From JAAFHB01 sp037133495 (lineage in GTDB: Bacteria; Bacteroidota; Bacteroidia; Bacteroidales; Prolixibacteraceae), in NCBI GenBank assembly GCA_037133495.1, contig JBAXOA010000005.1, forward strand, positions 12,309 through 76,308: a DNA stretch of 64,000 nt, read 5' to 3'. The position numbers were made by a program, and so were the translations under genes. Positions 35,481-44,193 of the stretch are shown here, in pieces (within the stretch, counting starts at the first letter, position 1; each line of letters begins with the position of its first letter). The notes under the pieces are model-generated. The model saw nothing but the letters and a program-made list of their open reading frames with translations. It searched no databases and was not told the DNA's origin.

Positions 35481-38400
35481 ATGAACCGGCTGCTAATTTT
35501 TCTAATTTTGCTTTCGGGTCAGATTATGTTCGCTTTTAACCTAAAATCCTCACCGGTTGTCAATTCAGTCCTTTCATCGGGTAAGTGGATAAAAGCACAA
35601 ACAAGTCAGTCGGGGCTACACCAAATCACTTTTAGTGCACTAAGATCGATGGGTTTTCATGCACCTCAACAAGTAAACATTTTTGGTTTTCCTCCGGGAC
35701 AGCTTCCTCAAATGAATAATATTCCTTCACCCGATGATCTCACGCCCTTCAGAACATGGCAGACCAAAGACAAGCAGCAGAATGATTGTTACATGATTTA
35801 TATACCTGAAAGCACAACCTGGGAATTCGATCATGGTTCTCAATCTTTTATCCATCACCTTAATCCCTTTGCGCAAGGACGAACATTTCTTTACCTTACC
35901 GAAACAAATGGAACAGCCCAATCGATACCAATGGCATCATTACTGTCCGCAAACCCTGAAGCGGTCGTAAACGAATTCGATAATTATGAATTTTATGAGG
36001 AGGAGAAATACAATCTTATCGAAACAGGAAGTCGATGGTTCTCTGCACTACTGACCCCGGCCATCCCATTTAACCAGACTTTTAAATTTGCTGATCATGT
36101 TATTAATGAGCCTGTTAATCTAGCATTTTCCGTAGCTGCCAGATGCGAATCTTCTTCTGCCTTAAGCTTATCGGTCAATAATGCAACGACCGAAACACTC
36201 AGTTTTGCCCCGTATTCCAACTTCGCGGAGGCAGATTTTGCAGCTCTTAGTGAGCGCTTCATCTCAAAAACATTCATTGGCGATGATCTCAGTTTATCGT
36301 TCAAATTTAACGCTGCGGCCAATGGGATGTGCTGGCTTGATTTTATCAGGGTTCAGACCCGTTGCCAGCTAAAGATGCAGAGCGGGCAACTCCTTTTTCG
36401 CGACAGCCGCTCGGCAGAATCGGGAAAAATTACTGAATTCAGAGTTGGCAATGCAATTAACGGTCTTAAAATATGGGAGATCACAAATCCTTTAAAACCA
36501 ATTGAAATCCCGTCAATAACAGCTTTAAGCACCCTTTCCTTTAAAGTATTGACTGATTCGCTTCGCCAATTTGCCGCCTTTAATCCATTGTCCGATTTCC
36601 CCGGAATAGAAAAAGTTGAAGAAATCAACAATCAAAATCTTCATGGTCTCTCCACGCCCGACATGGTGATCGTTACTTACGCCGGATTTCAGCCTGAAGC
36701 CGAACGCCTCGCAACCTTTCATCGGCAAAATGAAGGTTTGGAGGTGAGCGTCATTAATTGTTCACAGATCTTCAACGAGTTTTCGGGAGGTATTTCCGAT
36801 GTGACGGCTATCCGCAATTTCGTACGTTTTCTCTATCGTAAATCACTGAATAACAATACATCTAAATTAAAATATCTCCTGTTGTTGGGAAAAGGAACGT
36901 ATGATAATGTTCATCCGAACTCGGTGGATAACCCTTGTTTTATTCCAACATGGCAATCAGAAAGCTCAATGAATCCAGTTGCCTCCTTTGTTTCCGATGA
37001 CTATTTCGGTTTGCTTGGAGACGATGAAGGCCAACAAAAAGGGATTGTTGATATTGGTATTGGCAGGATTCCTTGTGTCAGTGCTGCCGAGGCAAAGGTT
37101 GCTGTCGATAAAACGCTTCATTACAGTTCCGTTTCGACCCTTGGCGAATGGCGAAATATCGTTTGTTTTGTTGGAGACGACGAAGATAATAACATCCATG
37201 TTGCCAATTCAGAGCAGCTTGCAAATTTCGTAAACCTTAATTATCCCTCTTTTTATACCGATAAAATTTATCTTGACGCTTTTAAAGAAGAGTCGGTACC
37301 GGATAAGCGTTATCCAGGAGTAAATATCGCGCTTAACAACCGGATAAAAGAGGGAGCTTTGATTGTAAATTATATCGGCCATGCCAACGAAGAGGGGCTG
37401 GCTCACGAAAAAATACTGACAATCAGCGATATAGATAGCTGGAGCAATATTGATAAAATGCCGGTATTCGTTACAGCCACCTGCGAATTCAGCAGATGGG
37501 ATCTGAAAAATAAGCAGTCAGCCGGCGAACATGTTCTTTTTAATAAGGCTGGAGGCGGTGTTGCCCTTTTTTCGACTACCCGGCTGGTTTATTCCTCCTC
37601 TAACTTTGAGATCAATAAAAGTTTTTTTAAATACGCGTTTGAGACAGATAAAGATGGCCATAATCTTCGAATGGGAGACATCATCCGCCTCGCCAAAATG
37701 GAATCCGGAGGAACTGTCAACGCCTTAAAATTTGCATTGCTGGGCGATCCCGCTCTTCAGATCAGCGACCCAAAATACAATGTTAAAACACTGGAAATCA
37801 ATAGTCAGCCAGCAGAACAATTGACAGATACCCTAAAACCGCTCTCCCTTGTTTCAGTCTGGGGCGAGATTCGGGATACAAAAGGGGTCAAATTAAGCGG
37901 ATATAACGGGATGCTGTTCCATGCCATTTATGACAAACCAGCCGTAACCATTACGCTCGGGAATAACGGTCAGTCGCCGTTCAACTACACCGTGCAAAAC
38001 TCGATTCTCTTTAAAGGTAACGTCACTGTGAAAAACGGGGAGTTTGCCTATTCATTTAAAATACCGAAAGAGATTAGCAGCAAGGCTGGAAATGGCCTGA
38101 TCAGGTATTATTCCAGCGATTCCAGCAGCGATGCAGCCGGTAGCTTTAACAATTTACTGCTGGGTGGAAGTCCGAATACGGTATCCGGCGATATCACCGG
38201 ACCGACAGTCAGGCTATACCTCGACAACGAAAATTTCAAGAGTGTCGATCAGGTTTCAAAAGCCCCTTTGCTGATCGCGTATCTTGAAGACGATTCGGGA
38301 ATCAACACTTCAGGTGCCGGTATTGGACATGATATTACAGTGATTCCGGACAACGAGACCGGCAAAATGATGACGCTTAACGACTACTTTCAATCCGGGA

Positions 38401-38843
38401 AAGACGCATACAAAAATGGGAAAGTACTTTTTCAGCTACCCGATTTCACCGACGGGGAGCACACCCTGAAATTTAAAGTCTGGGATTTGGCCAATAATGC
38501 AACAGAGGTTGCGATAAATTTTCAGGTGAAATCGCAAATTGTCATCCGGGAATTAACTGCCTTTCCAAATCCGGCCCGAGAATTTACAGATATCGTCGTC
38601 GAACACAACCGTTTTGGGGAGAAGATGACCGTTCAGATTGAGATTTTCACACAACAGGGAGTTCTTATTGATCAGATCAAGACAGATTCCGGATCAAGCG
38701 GGTTTAATACATTGCCAATCAGATGGAATCCAGGCGCGAATAACCGGAAGCCTGTGGCCGGAATTTATCATTTCAGGGTTCGGATTACAACTGCCGACGG
38801 ATCTGCTGCTATTAAAACCGGTCAGTTGATTCTGACCCATTAG
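35481..38843 (+). CDS. porU: Type IX secretion system sortase PorU
   Basis: Gingipain-like (C25) signal peptidase that removes C-terminal domains of type IX substrates and attaches them to A-LPS at the cell surface. N-terminal part 'SGLHQITFSALRSMGFHAPQQV' and 'DDYFGLLGDDEGQQKGIVDIGIGRIP' match PorU. Catalytic His is in YIGHANEEG (residue 634) and Cys in TATCEFSRWD (residue 668). The C-terminus itself carries a type A sorting-like domain ('FPNPAREFTDIVVEHN', 'WNPGANNRKPVAGIYHFRVR'), as in known PorU proteins. ATG 35481 gives a good signal peptide (MNRLLIFLILL); ATG 35466 is an in-frame alternative. Confidence 0.92.
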   Translation: MNRLLIFLILLSGQIMFAFNLKSSPVVNSVLSSGKWIKAQTSQSGLHQITFSALRSMGFHAPQQVNIFGFPPGQLPQMNNIPSPDDLTPFRTWQTKDKQQNDCYMIYIPESTTWEFDHGSQSFIHHLNPFAQGRTFLYLTETNGTAQSIPMASLLSANPEAVVNEFDNYEFYEEEKYNLIETGSRWFSALLTPAIPFNQTFKFADHVINEPVNLAFSVAARCESSSALSLSVNNATTETLSFAPYSNFAEADFAALSERFISKTFIGDDLSLSFKFNAAANGMCWLDFIRVQTRCQLKMQSGQLLFRDSRSAESGKITEFRVGNAINGLKIWEITNPLKPIEIPSITALSTLSFKVLTDSLRQFAAFNPLSDFPGIEKVEEINNQNLHGLSTPDMVIVTYAGFQPEAERLATFHRQNEGLEVSVINCSQIFNEFSGGISDVTAIRNFVRFLYRKSLNNNTSKLKYLLLLGKGTYDNVHPNSVDNPCFIPTWQSESSMNPVASFVSDDYFGLLGDDEGQQKGIVDIGIGRIPCVSAAEAKVAVDKTLHYSSVSTLGEWRNIVCFVGDDEDNNIHVANSEQLANFVNLNYPSFYTDKIYLDAFKEESVPDKRYPGVNIALNNRIKEGALIVNYIGHANEEGLAHEKILTISDIDSWSNIDKMPVFVTATCEFSRWDLKNKQSAGEHVLFNKAGGGVALFSTTRLVYSSSNFEINKSFFKYAFETDKDGHNLRMGDIIRLAKMESGGTVNALKFALLGDPALQISDPKYNVKTLEINSQPAEQLTDTLKPLSLVSVWGEIRDTKGVKLSGYNGMLFHAIYDKPAVTITLGNNGQSPFNYTVQNSILFKGNVTVKNGEFAYSFKIPKEISSKAGNGLIRYYSSDSSSDAAGSFNNLLLGGSPNTVSGDITGPTVRLYLDNENFKSVDQVSKAPLLIAYLEDDSGINTSGAGIGHDITVIPDNETGKMMTLNDYFQSGKDAYKNGKVLFQLPDFTDGEHTLKFKVWDLANNATEVAINFQVKSQIVIRELTAFPNPAREFTDIVVEHNRFGEKMTVQIEIFTQQGVLIDQIKTDSGSSGFNTLPIRWNPGANNRKPVAGIYHFRVRITTADGSAAIKTGQLILTH

Positions 38844-38879
38844 AACGTTAATGCCGGAATCAAACAGCCCGTAGCTTTT

Positions 38880-38910
38880 TTTGATTAGCAATTTAGTTAC
38901 GTTATCTTTG
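38880..38910 (+). promoter_or_regulatory. Promoter of ispF
   Basis: TTTG at 38880-38883, 19 bases, then TATCTTTG at 38903-38910: an exact fit to the Bacteroidota consensus, 49 bp before the ispF ATG. Confidence 0.6.
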
Positions 38911-38959
38911 CAGAAAGTGCATTACAATAAGCAGCAAATAATTACAAAACTTAAATACA

Positions 38960-39442
38960 ATGAGTTATCGGATCGGACTAGGTTATGATGTTCATCGGTT
39001 GGCCGAAGGAGAGTCACTTTGGCTTGGTGGTATTCTGATTCCCCATCACAAAGGACTGGTTGCTCATTCTGATGGAGATGTTTTGCTTCATGCCATTTGT
39101 GATGCGCTTCTCGGAGCGGCAAAACTTCGGGATATCGGGTTCCATTTCCCCGATACTTCTTCTGAATTCAAAAACATCGACAGCAAGATTTTACTGACTG
39201 AAACTTACCGCCTTGTAAACGAAAAAGGATTCAAACTTGTGAATCTCGATGCAACAATATCCGCACAGCAGCCTAAGCTGAAAGACTACATCCCTGAAAT
39301 GGAATCAATTATTGCTGAGGTACTTAAAACAGATGCAACCGCAATTAATATTAAGGCTACGACGACCGAAAAACTTGGTTTCGAAGGACGGGAAGAGGGG
39401 ATTTCGGTGCAGGCTATCGTGTTAATTGAGAAAATAAAATAA
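38960..39442 (+). CDS. ispF: 2-C-methyl-D-erythritol 2,4-cyclodiphosphate synthase
   Basis: Non-mevalonate isoprenoid pathway enzyme, making the cyclodiphosphate from CDP-ME 2-phosphate. 160 aa, full length. Metal ligands Asp10, His12 (GYDVHRL) and His44 (VLLHAICDAL), plus 'HSDGDV' at 36-41 and 'DIGFHFPDT' at 58-66, are all present. It has its own promoter; the rest of the pathway is not in the window. Confidence 0.97.
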   Translation: MSYRIGLGYDVHRLAEGESLWLGGILIPHHKGLVAHSDGDVLLHAICDALLGAAKLRDIGFHFPDTSSEFKNIDSKILLTETYRLVNEKGFKLVNLDATISAQQPKLKDYIPEMESIIAEVLKTDATAINIKATTTEKLGFEGREEGISVQAIVLIEKIK

Positions 39443-39489
39443 CCCGGAATACCACGGAATTAATTAATGGTCAATTAATAATGATCAAA

Positions 39490-39732
39490 TTACAATGATC
39501 TTTTTCTTAGTTTATTCAACAGAATAATTACTGCAAAAAACACCATCAACCCAATGATTGAAAAATAGAGTCCAAAATTGCTGAATGATTCAAGATAAAA
39601 GTCCCAGAAATCAGCTTTAAATGGATTGCTGAAGTGGATGAACGAATCAATTAAAGCATAGGCACTTCGTAAAAACACAAGTATTCCCAACGAAATTGCT
39701 ATTGACATTAAGTAATAAGAAACTGTTTTCAT
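39490..39732 (-). CDS. Small two-segment membrane protein of unknown function
   Basis: 80 aa with two clear hydrophobic helices (about 7-28 and 50-72) and a basic C-terminus (KLRKRSL). No recognised family. Convergent with ispF. Hydrophobicity and a plausible start support a real gene, but this is not certain. Confidence 0.5.
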   Translation of the reverse strand: MKTVSYYLMSIAISLGILVFLRSAYALIDSFIHFSNPFKADFWDFYLESFSNFGLYFSIIGLMVFFAVIILLNKLRKRSL

Positions 39733-40456
39733 TATTGCCTTATTTATTTATCCGTTTTCGATAGATAATTCATTTTCATGAAGTTATCGTAATTACAATT
39801 CATTGTTATAGAAGGCATAAAGTATTGTAATTTGCTTTAAGAGCCTGTCTCAAAAGTAACGAATTAAAAGAATTGAATTTTTTAAAGATTTATATAATTG
39901 AAAAACCTTATTTTTTTCAATAGTAGCTTTGAGGTAAACAATATCTAACTCAACCTTATTTACCATATTGATATAAAGATAGAGTTTATTAATTTGTATA
40001 CCCATTTTGTTCTCACTAAATCAATCAGATCACCATCGGAATGTAAGTTTTTGCCGAAGAGTATGACCAATTCTTGAAATATTATCAGGAAAAATTGAAA
40101 GAATAAGGTTTTAATATATTAGCTAAATGTAGTTTTTTTAGTCATTAATTTCAAAATTACTTCCCACACAACTTTTTCAACTGATCAAAATTTCACAGTT
40201 TCTCCTTTCCAATTTGATAAGGTGCAGAGCACCGTGATATCTGTAGAAGATTAACAGACACAGACCAAAAGGTGCAACGCACCGAAACATTTATTTAATA
40301 ATTCAGTAATTATCGGAGATCCCCTTCAGATTAAGATGAAAGTCAAAAATGCGATCATAATTCTTTTCGATCGCTTACCTAATTTTCGATCCCGATGCGA
40401 TTTTTCTCTGGATCACAAATTGCTGCCTTAAATAGTTATAATTATGATTGTTAAAC
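39733..40456. other. Intergenic region, 724 bp, with possible mobile-element remnant
   Basis: No convincing gene. AGAGCCTGTCTCAAAAGTAA near 39840 resembles the terminal repeat of some Bacteroidota insertion sequences. A short frame at about 40047-40105 reads VFAEEYDQFLKYYQEKLKE and stops; it could be the tail of a dead gene. The dispersed repeat at 40221-40306 is described separately. Confidence 0.3.
40221..40306 (+). repeat. 86-bp dispersed repeat, copy 1
   Basis: Has two small hairpins, GGTGC-AGA-GCACC and GGTGC-AAC-GCACC. It matches 57475-57560 over the full 86 bp with about nine mismatches. Confidence 0.85.
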
Positions 40457-40873
40457 TTACGAGAACTCCAGAATTAATCTTGGATCAATATTCAATTCTT
40501 TGTATAAACGCTTGGCCATACGCATCGATACTGGACGTTTTCCGCTCATTATTTGACTAAAAGTGGATTCTTTTACATCAAGTAATGCAGCTGTCTGACG
40601 TTGTTTAATATGACGTTTTTCCATTTCCATTTCAATAGAAACTACCAGTGGAGATTTGAATTTTAAGTGTTCAAATTTCATGTACATACTTTCGTAATCA
40701 GCACACATACGCCCCACTCGTCCAATTTCGTGGGTATATTCGTTGTTTGCTCCTTGTTCCTCCAACGAACCATTTGCAGTTGCTTCTTCAATCAAAGCAT
40801 CGGTATATTCAGAGACTTGTTTAAATAATTCAGATGTATGAATTTCGGTAATATTAATAAATTTCTGTTCCAT
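40457..40873 (-). CDS. HigA-like Xre-family antitoxin
   Basis: 138 aa. The C-terminal helix-turn-helix reads 'KRHIKQRQTAALLDVKESTFSQIMSGKRPVSMRMAKRLYKEL'-type (start of motif near residue 85), a HigA-like DNA-binding domain. The N-terminal half ('YTHEIGRVGRMCADYESMYMKFEHL') is typical of antitoxins paired with HigB mRNA interferases in Bacteroidota. The expected toxin gene directly upstream is reduced to a 27-codon remnant, so this is probably an orphan antitoxin or regulator. Confidence 0.75.
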   Translation of the reverse strand: MEQKFINITEIHTSELFKQVSEYTDALIEEATANGSLEEQGANNEYTHEIGRVGRMCADYESMYMKFEHLKFKSPLVVSIEMEMEKRHIKQRQTAALLDVKESTFSQIMSGKRPVSMRMAKRLYKELNIDPRLILEFS

Positions 40874-40891
40874 ATTTGTTTTTCCTTTCTG

Positions 40892-40975
40892 TTATATTAT
40901 TTTAACATCTATCTTGCTGTATTCAGCATGTTTCCTTACAAATTTGGCTAAAAGTGCTCTATTCCTTATTTTCAT
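40892..40975 (-). pseudogene. Internally deleted HigB toxin remnant
   Basis: A 27-codon frame, MKIRNRALLAKFVRKHAEY then SKIDVKII, 18 bp upstream of the HigA-like gene. The first half resembles the N-terminus of HigB toxins (MKI-N-ALL-KF-RKH) and the second half the C-terminus (T-HAEYDKID), as if about 65 codons between two His-Ala positions had been lost in frame. From memory of the family; no alignment was run. Confidence 0.45.
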
Positions 40976-41073
40976 TTTCAGTTTTTCGATTCGTAAAGGT
41001 AATGAAAACTTCACAAATTGCAAAGTATTTCCATATTATTTTTGATCAAATTATATGGAATGAGTACAATTAA

Positions 41074-41199
41074 GTTATAGGAATGAAATAATGTCGTGTT
41101 TTCTCAATCGACTTTTAAAAAAATAAAATTAAAAAATGAAATGCGACATCAATTTATTCTTATTACTTAAGATAAAATATAATGTCGTGTTTTTTTATC
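41074..41199. repeat. Cluster of three AT-rich repeat half-copies
   Basis: + copy at 41074-41106 (GGAATGAAATAATGTCGTG), - copy at 41137-41166 and + copy at 41169-41199 (ATAAAATATAATGTCGTG). They share the consensus of the 53-bp repeats at 17528 and 19801, and the last two form an imperfect palindrome. Confidence 0.6.
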
Positions 41200-41253
41200 A
41201 AAGTTATAAATACTTGTCTCGCAACGATGGTGCTCCCCCACAAAAATATTAAT

Positions 41254-41274
41254 ACCACAGATTACACTGATTTA
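41254..41274 (+). repeat. ACCACAGATTACACTGATTT dispersed repeat copy
   Basis: Related to the repeats at 6506 and 29014. It abuts and includes the lon stop codon. Confidence 0.5.
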
Positions 41275-43731
41275 CTCGATAGTAAGGGGATTTTTAATCT
41301 TCTCGTTCATCAGAGCAATCTCGAAAACATCACTCACGTTCTCAACGAAATGGAAACTTAAGCCCTTAAGATAGACCTCTTTGATCTCATCAATATCCTT
41401 TTTATTCTCTTTGCTCAGAACAATCTCTTTGATTCCGGCACGTTTTGCCGCCAGAATTTTTTCTTTAATTCCACCAACCGGCATTACTCTGCCACGCAAT
41501 GTGATCTCACCTGTCATGGCCAGGCTCTTTTTAACCTTGCGTTGAGTAAAGGCCGATGCGAGAGCGGTAGCCATGGTAATTCCTGCCGACGGACCATCTT
41601 TTGGAATGGCACCTTCAGGAACATGCATATGCACATCCCATTTTTCAAATACTTCAGGTTTTAATCCAAGCTGACCACTATGAGCTTTCAAATACTCAAA
41701 AGCGATTGCAGCTGATTCCTTCATCACTTCTCCCAGATTACCGGTAATGGTGAATTTGCTCTTGCCACGACTTAAGCTGGTTTCGATGTAAAGAATTTCG
41801 CCACCCGCCGATGTCCATGCCAGTCCGGTAACAACTCCGGCATATTCATTCCCTTCGTAACTCTCTTTGTTATATTTTGGTGCACCCAGGTATTCCTTGA
41901 TTTCAACAGGTCCAATTTTTTTGTTATACACATCATCAAAAGCAATCTTCCGGGCCACTCTCCTGATTACTTTTGCAATTTGCTTATCCATTTCGCGTAC
42001 TCCGGATTCTCTTGTATAGTCTTCAATCAGAATAGTTAATGCCTCTTTTGAAAATCTGACATCGTCTTGTGTCATTCCATGGTTCTGAAGCTGGCGCGAT
42101 ACCAGATGTTTTTTCGCAATTTCGATCTTTTCTTCGAGTAAATAGCCACTCACATCGATCAGTTCGAGCCGGTCGCGCAATGCAGGATGAATCGAGTTTA
42201 AGGTGTTGGCAGTAGCGATAAACATCACGCGCGACAGGTCGTAATCAATATCAATATAATTATCATGGAATTCTGCATTTTGCTCAGGATCAAGTACTTC
42301 AAGGAGAGCAGAGGCAGGGTCACCATGAAAATCACTGGAGACTTTATCTATTTCATCCAGAATGAATACAGGATTTGAGGTTCCGGCTTTTTTTAAATTC
42401 TGAATGATTCTTCCGGGCATAGCGCCGATATATGTTTTACGATGTCCGCGAATCTCTGACTCATCGTGAAGACCGCCAAGACTCATTCGGACAAATTTTC
42501 GTCCCAGTGCCCTTGCCACCGATTTTCCAAGAGAGGTTTTTCCAACTCCGGGAGGTCCGTAGAGGCAAAGAATGGGCGACTTCATATCGCCTTTAAGTTT
42601 CAGTACTGCAAGGTGTTCAAGAATACGATCCTTTACTTTTTCAAGACCGTAATGATCCTGGTCGAGAATTTTCTCTGCATTACGCAGGTCAAAATTATCT
42701 GTCGAATAGAAGTTCCAAGGCAGATCAAGGAGCGTTTCGAGGTAGCCGGCCTGCACAGAATATTCGCCGGCAGCAGGATTCATGCGGATAAGTTTTGAGA
42801 GCTCTTTATCGAAAATTGCCTGTACGTTGGCTCCCCATCTTTTCAGTAAAGACCTTTTTTTGAGGTCGGCGATCTCTTGCTCCGAAGGATTACCGCCAAG
42901 TTCGTCCTGTATGGTTTTAATTTGTTGATGAAGAAGATATTCGCGTTGCTGCTGATCCATATCCACCTTCACCTTTTTTTGAATATCCTTTTTAAGATCG
43001 ATCAGTTGAACTTCTCGTACAAGAAAAGTGAGCAGCATAGTGCTGCGTTCACGCAAATCGTCCAGTTCGAGCAACTCCTGCTTTTCCGCCGAATTAAGTT
43101 CCGTGTTATTGCAGATAAAATTGATCAGAAAAGTATCATTTTCGATATTTTTCACAGCAAATTGAGCCTCAGGCGGGATATTACCCGACGACTTTACAAT
43201 TTTAAGGGCCAGATCCTTCAGCGATTCTACTAATGCATTGAATTCATGCATCTTGTTTGTAGGAAGAATGTCATTCAGTACCTTAACTTTTGCTCTTAGA
43301 TAAGGCTCTGATTCGATAAAATCTTGTATCCTGAAACGTCGTTTCCCTTGTATAATCACTGAGGTAGAGCCATCAGGCATCTCGAGTATTTTAAGAATCT
43401 CAGCCATTGTTCCAATCTGAAAAAGATCATCGGCATTTGGATCCTCGGTTTGTCCGTTTCGTTGGGCAATGGTGCCAATCAGTTTATTTCCGGAATAGGC
43501 TTCACGAATCAGCAAAAGCGATTTTTGTCTTCCAACAGTAATTGGCATTACCACACCTGGGAACAGAACAGTATTGCGCAACGGCAAGACTGGCAGGATA
43601 GCCGGAACCTCAACTGCGCTTAGCTCGGCATCGTCTCCGTCAACAAGAATCGGTATAAAATCGCCATGTTCTTCTACTTCTCTTGAAAACAAGAAGTTAC
43701 TTTTCAAGCCTTTATTTTTTTTGTTTTCCAT
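41272..43731 (-). CDS. lon: ATP-dependent protease Lon
   Basis: 819 aa, cytoplasmic quality-control protease. N-terminal substrate-binding domain ('LPVLPLRNTVLFPGVVMPI'), AAA+ module with Walker A GPPGVGKT (392-399) and Walker B 'FILDEIDK' (457-464), and the protease domain with catalytic Ser715 (KDGPSAG) and Lys758 (GGIKEKIL), a spacing of 43 as in E. coli Lon. All key residues are intact. Separated from the upstream L31 gene by a hairpin terminator. Confidence 0.97.
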   Translation of the reverse strand: MENKKNKGLKSNFLFSREVEEHGDFIPILVDGDDAELSAVEVPAILPVLPLRNTVLFPGVVMPITVGRQKSLLLIREAYSGNKLIGTIAQRNGQTEDPNADDLFQIGTMAEILKILEMPDGSTSVIIQGKRRFRIQDFIESEPYLRAKVKVLNDILPTNKMHEFNALVESLKDLALKIVKSSGNIPPEAQFAVKNIENDTFLINFICNNTELNSAEKQELLELDDLRERSTMLLTFLVREVQLIDLKKDIQKKVKVDMDQQQREYLLHQQIKTIQDELGGNPSEQEIADLKKRSLLKRWGANVQAIFDKELSKLIRMNPAAGEYSVQAGYLETLLDLPWNFYSTDNFDLRNAEKILDQDHYGLEKVKDRILEHLAVLKLKGDMKSPILCLYGPPGVGKTSLGKSVARALGRKFVRMSLGGLHDESEIRGHRKTYIGAMPGRIIQNLKKAGTSNPVFILDEIDKVSSDFHGDPASALLEVLDPEQNAEFHDNYIDIDYDLSRVMFIATANTLNSIHPALRDRLELIDVSGYLLEEKIEIAKKHLVSRQLQNHGMTQDDVRFSKEALTILIEDYTRESGVREMDKQIAKVIRRVARKIAFDDVYNKKIGPVEIKEYLGAPKYNKESYEGNEYAGVVTGLAWTSAGGEILYIETSLSRGKSKFTITGNLGEVMKESAAIAFEYLKAHSGQLGLKPEVFEKWDVHMHVPEGAIPKDGPSAGITMATALASAFTQRKVKKSLAMTGEITLRGRVMPVGGIKEKILAAKRAGIKEIVLSKENKKDIDEIKEVYLKGLSFHFVENVSDVFEIALMNEKIKNPLTIE

Positions 43732-43763
43732 TTTCCATTTAAAGAAATCAAATTTACAACAAA

Positions 43764-43800
43764 AAAATACCCGTACTGTTCAAATACGGGTATTTTTTAT
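43764..43800 (-). terminator. Hairpin terminator after rpmE2
   Basis: AATACCCGTA-CTGTTCAAA-TACGGGTATT with A- and T-rich flanks, active in either direction. It lies 15 bp after the L31B stop and upstream of lon. Confidence 0.8.
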
Positions 43801-43814
43801 TTTTATTTTACAGT

Positions 43815-44078
43815 TTATTGCTTGCGCTTATCCATATGCTTCGAATAACGGGTAAGGAACTTATCTACCCGTCCTGCAGTGTCAACAAGTTTCATTTTAC
43901 CAGTATAAAATGGGTGGGAAGTATTTGAAATTTCCACTTTAATAAGCGGATACTCAACACCATCAATTTCAATAGCTTCTTTTGATGCAGCTGATGACCT
44001 GGTAATAAAAGTATGTTCGTTCGACATATCCTTAAATGCTACCAGCCGATAATTTTCTGGATGTATTCCCTTTTTCAT
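43815..44078 (-). CDS. rpmE2: Ribosomal protein L31, type B
   Basis: 87 aa. 'MKKGIHPENYRLVAFKDMSN', 'SNTSHPFYTGKMKLVDTAGRVDKF' style sequence and absence of the CxxC zinc motif identify the long, zinc-independent B type. Part of the 50S subunit. A good promoter lies 57 bp upstream and a hairpin terminator follows, so it is a single-gene unit. Confidence 0.97.
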   Translation of the reverse strand: MKKGIHPENYRLVAFKDMSNEHTFITRSSAASKEAIEIDGVEYPLIKVEISNTSHPFYTGKMKLVDTAGRVDKFLTRYSKHMDKRKQ

Positions 44079-44134
44079 GTGAATCTTTATTTATTTAATA
44101 TCTTGTTCTAAATCTTTTGCTTCGATACGGGGTG

Positions 44135-44164
44135 CAAAGATAAGCATACTTCAATAATTTGCAA
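44135..44164 (-). promoter_or_regulatory. Promoter of rpmE2
   Basis: On the minus strand TTG (44162-44164), 19 bases, TATCTTTG (44135-44142), an exact -7 box for this phylum. Confidence 0.6.
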
Positions 44165-44193
44165 TAGCAATCAATAAAAGAATTTGGAAATTT

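Noticed and set aside
42877..43233. 118-aa plus-strand frame inside lon
   Set aside because: Antisense to an intact lon gene and without any domain resemblance.
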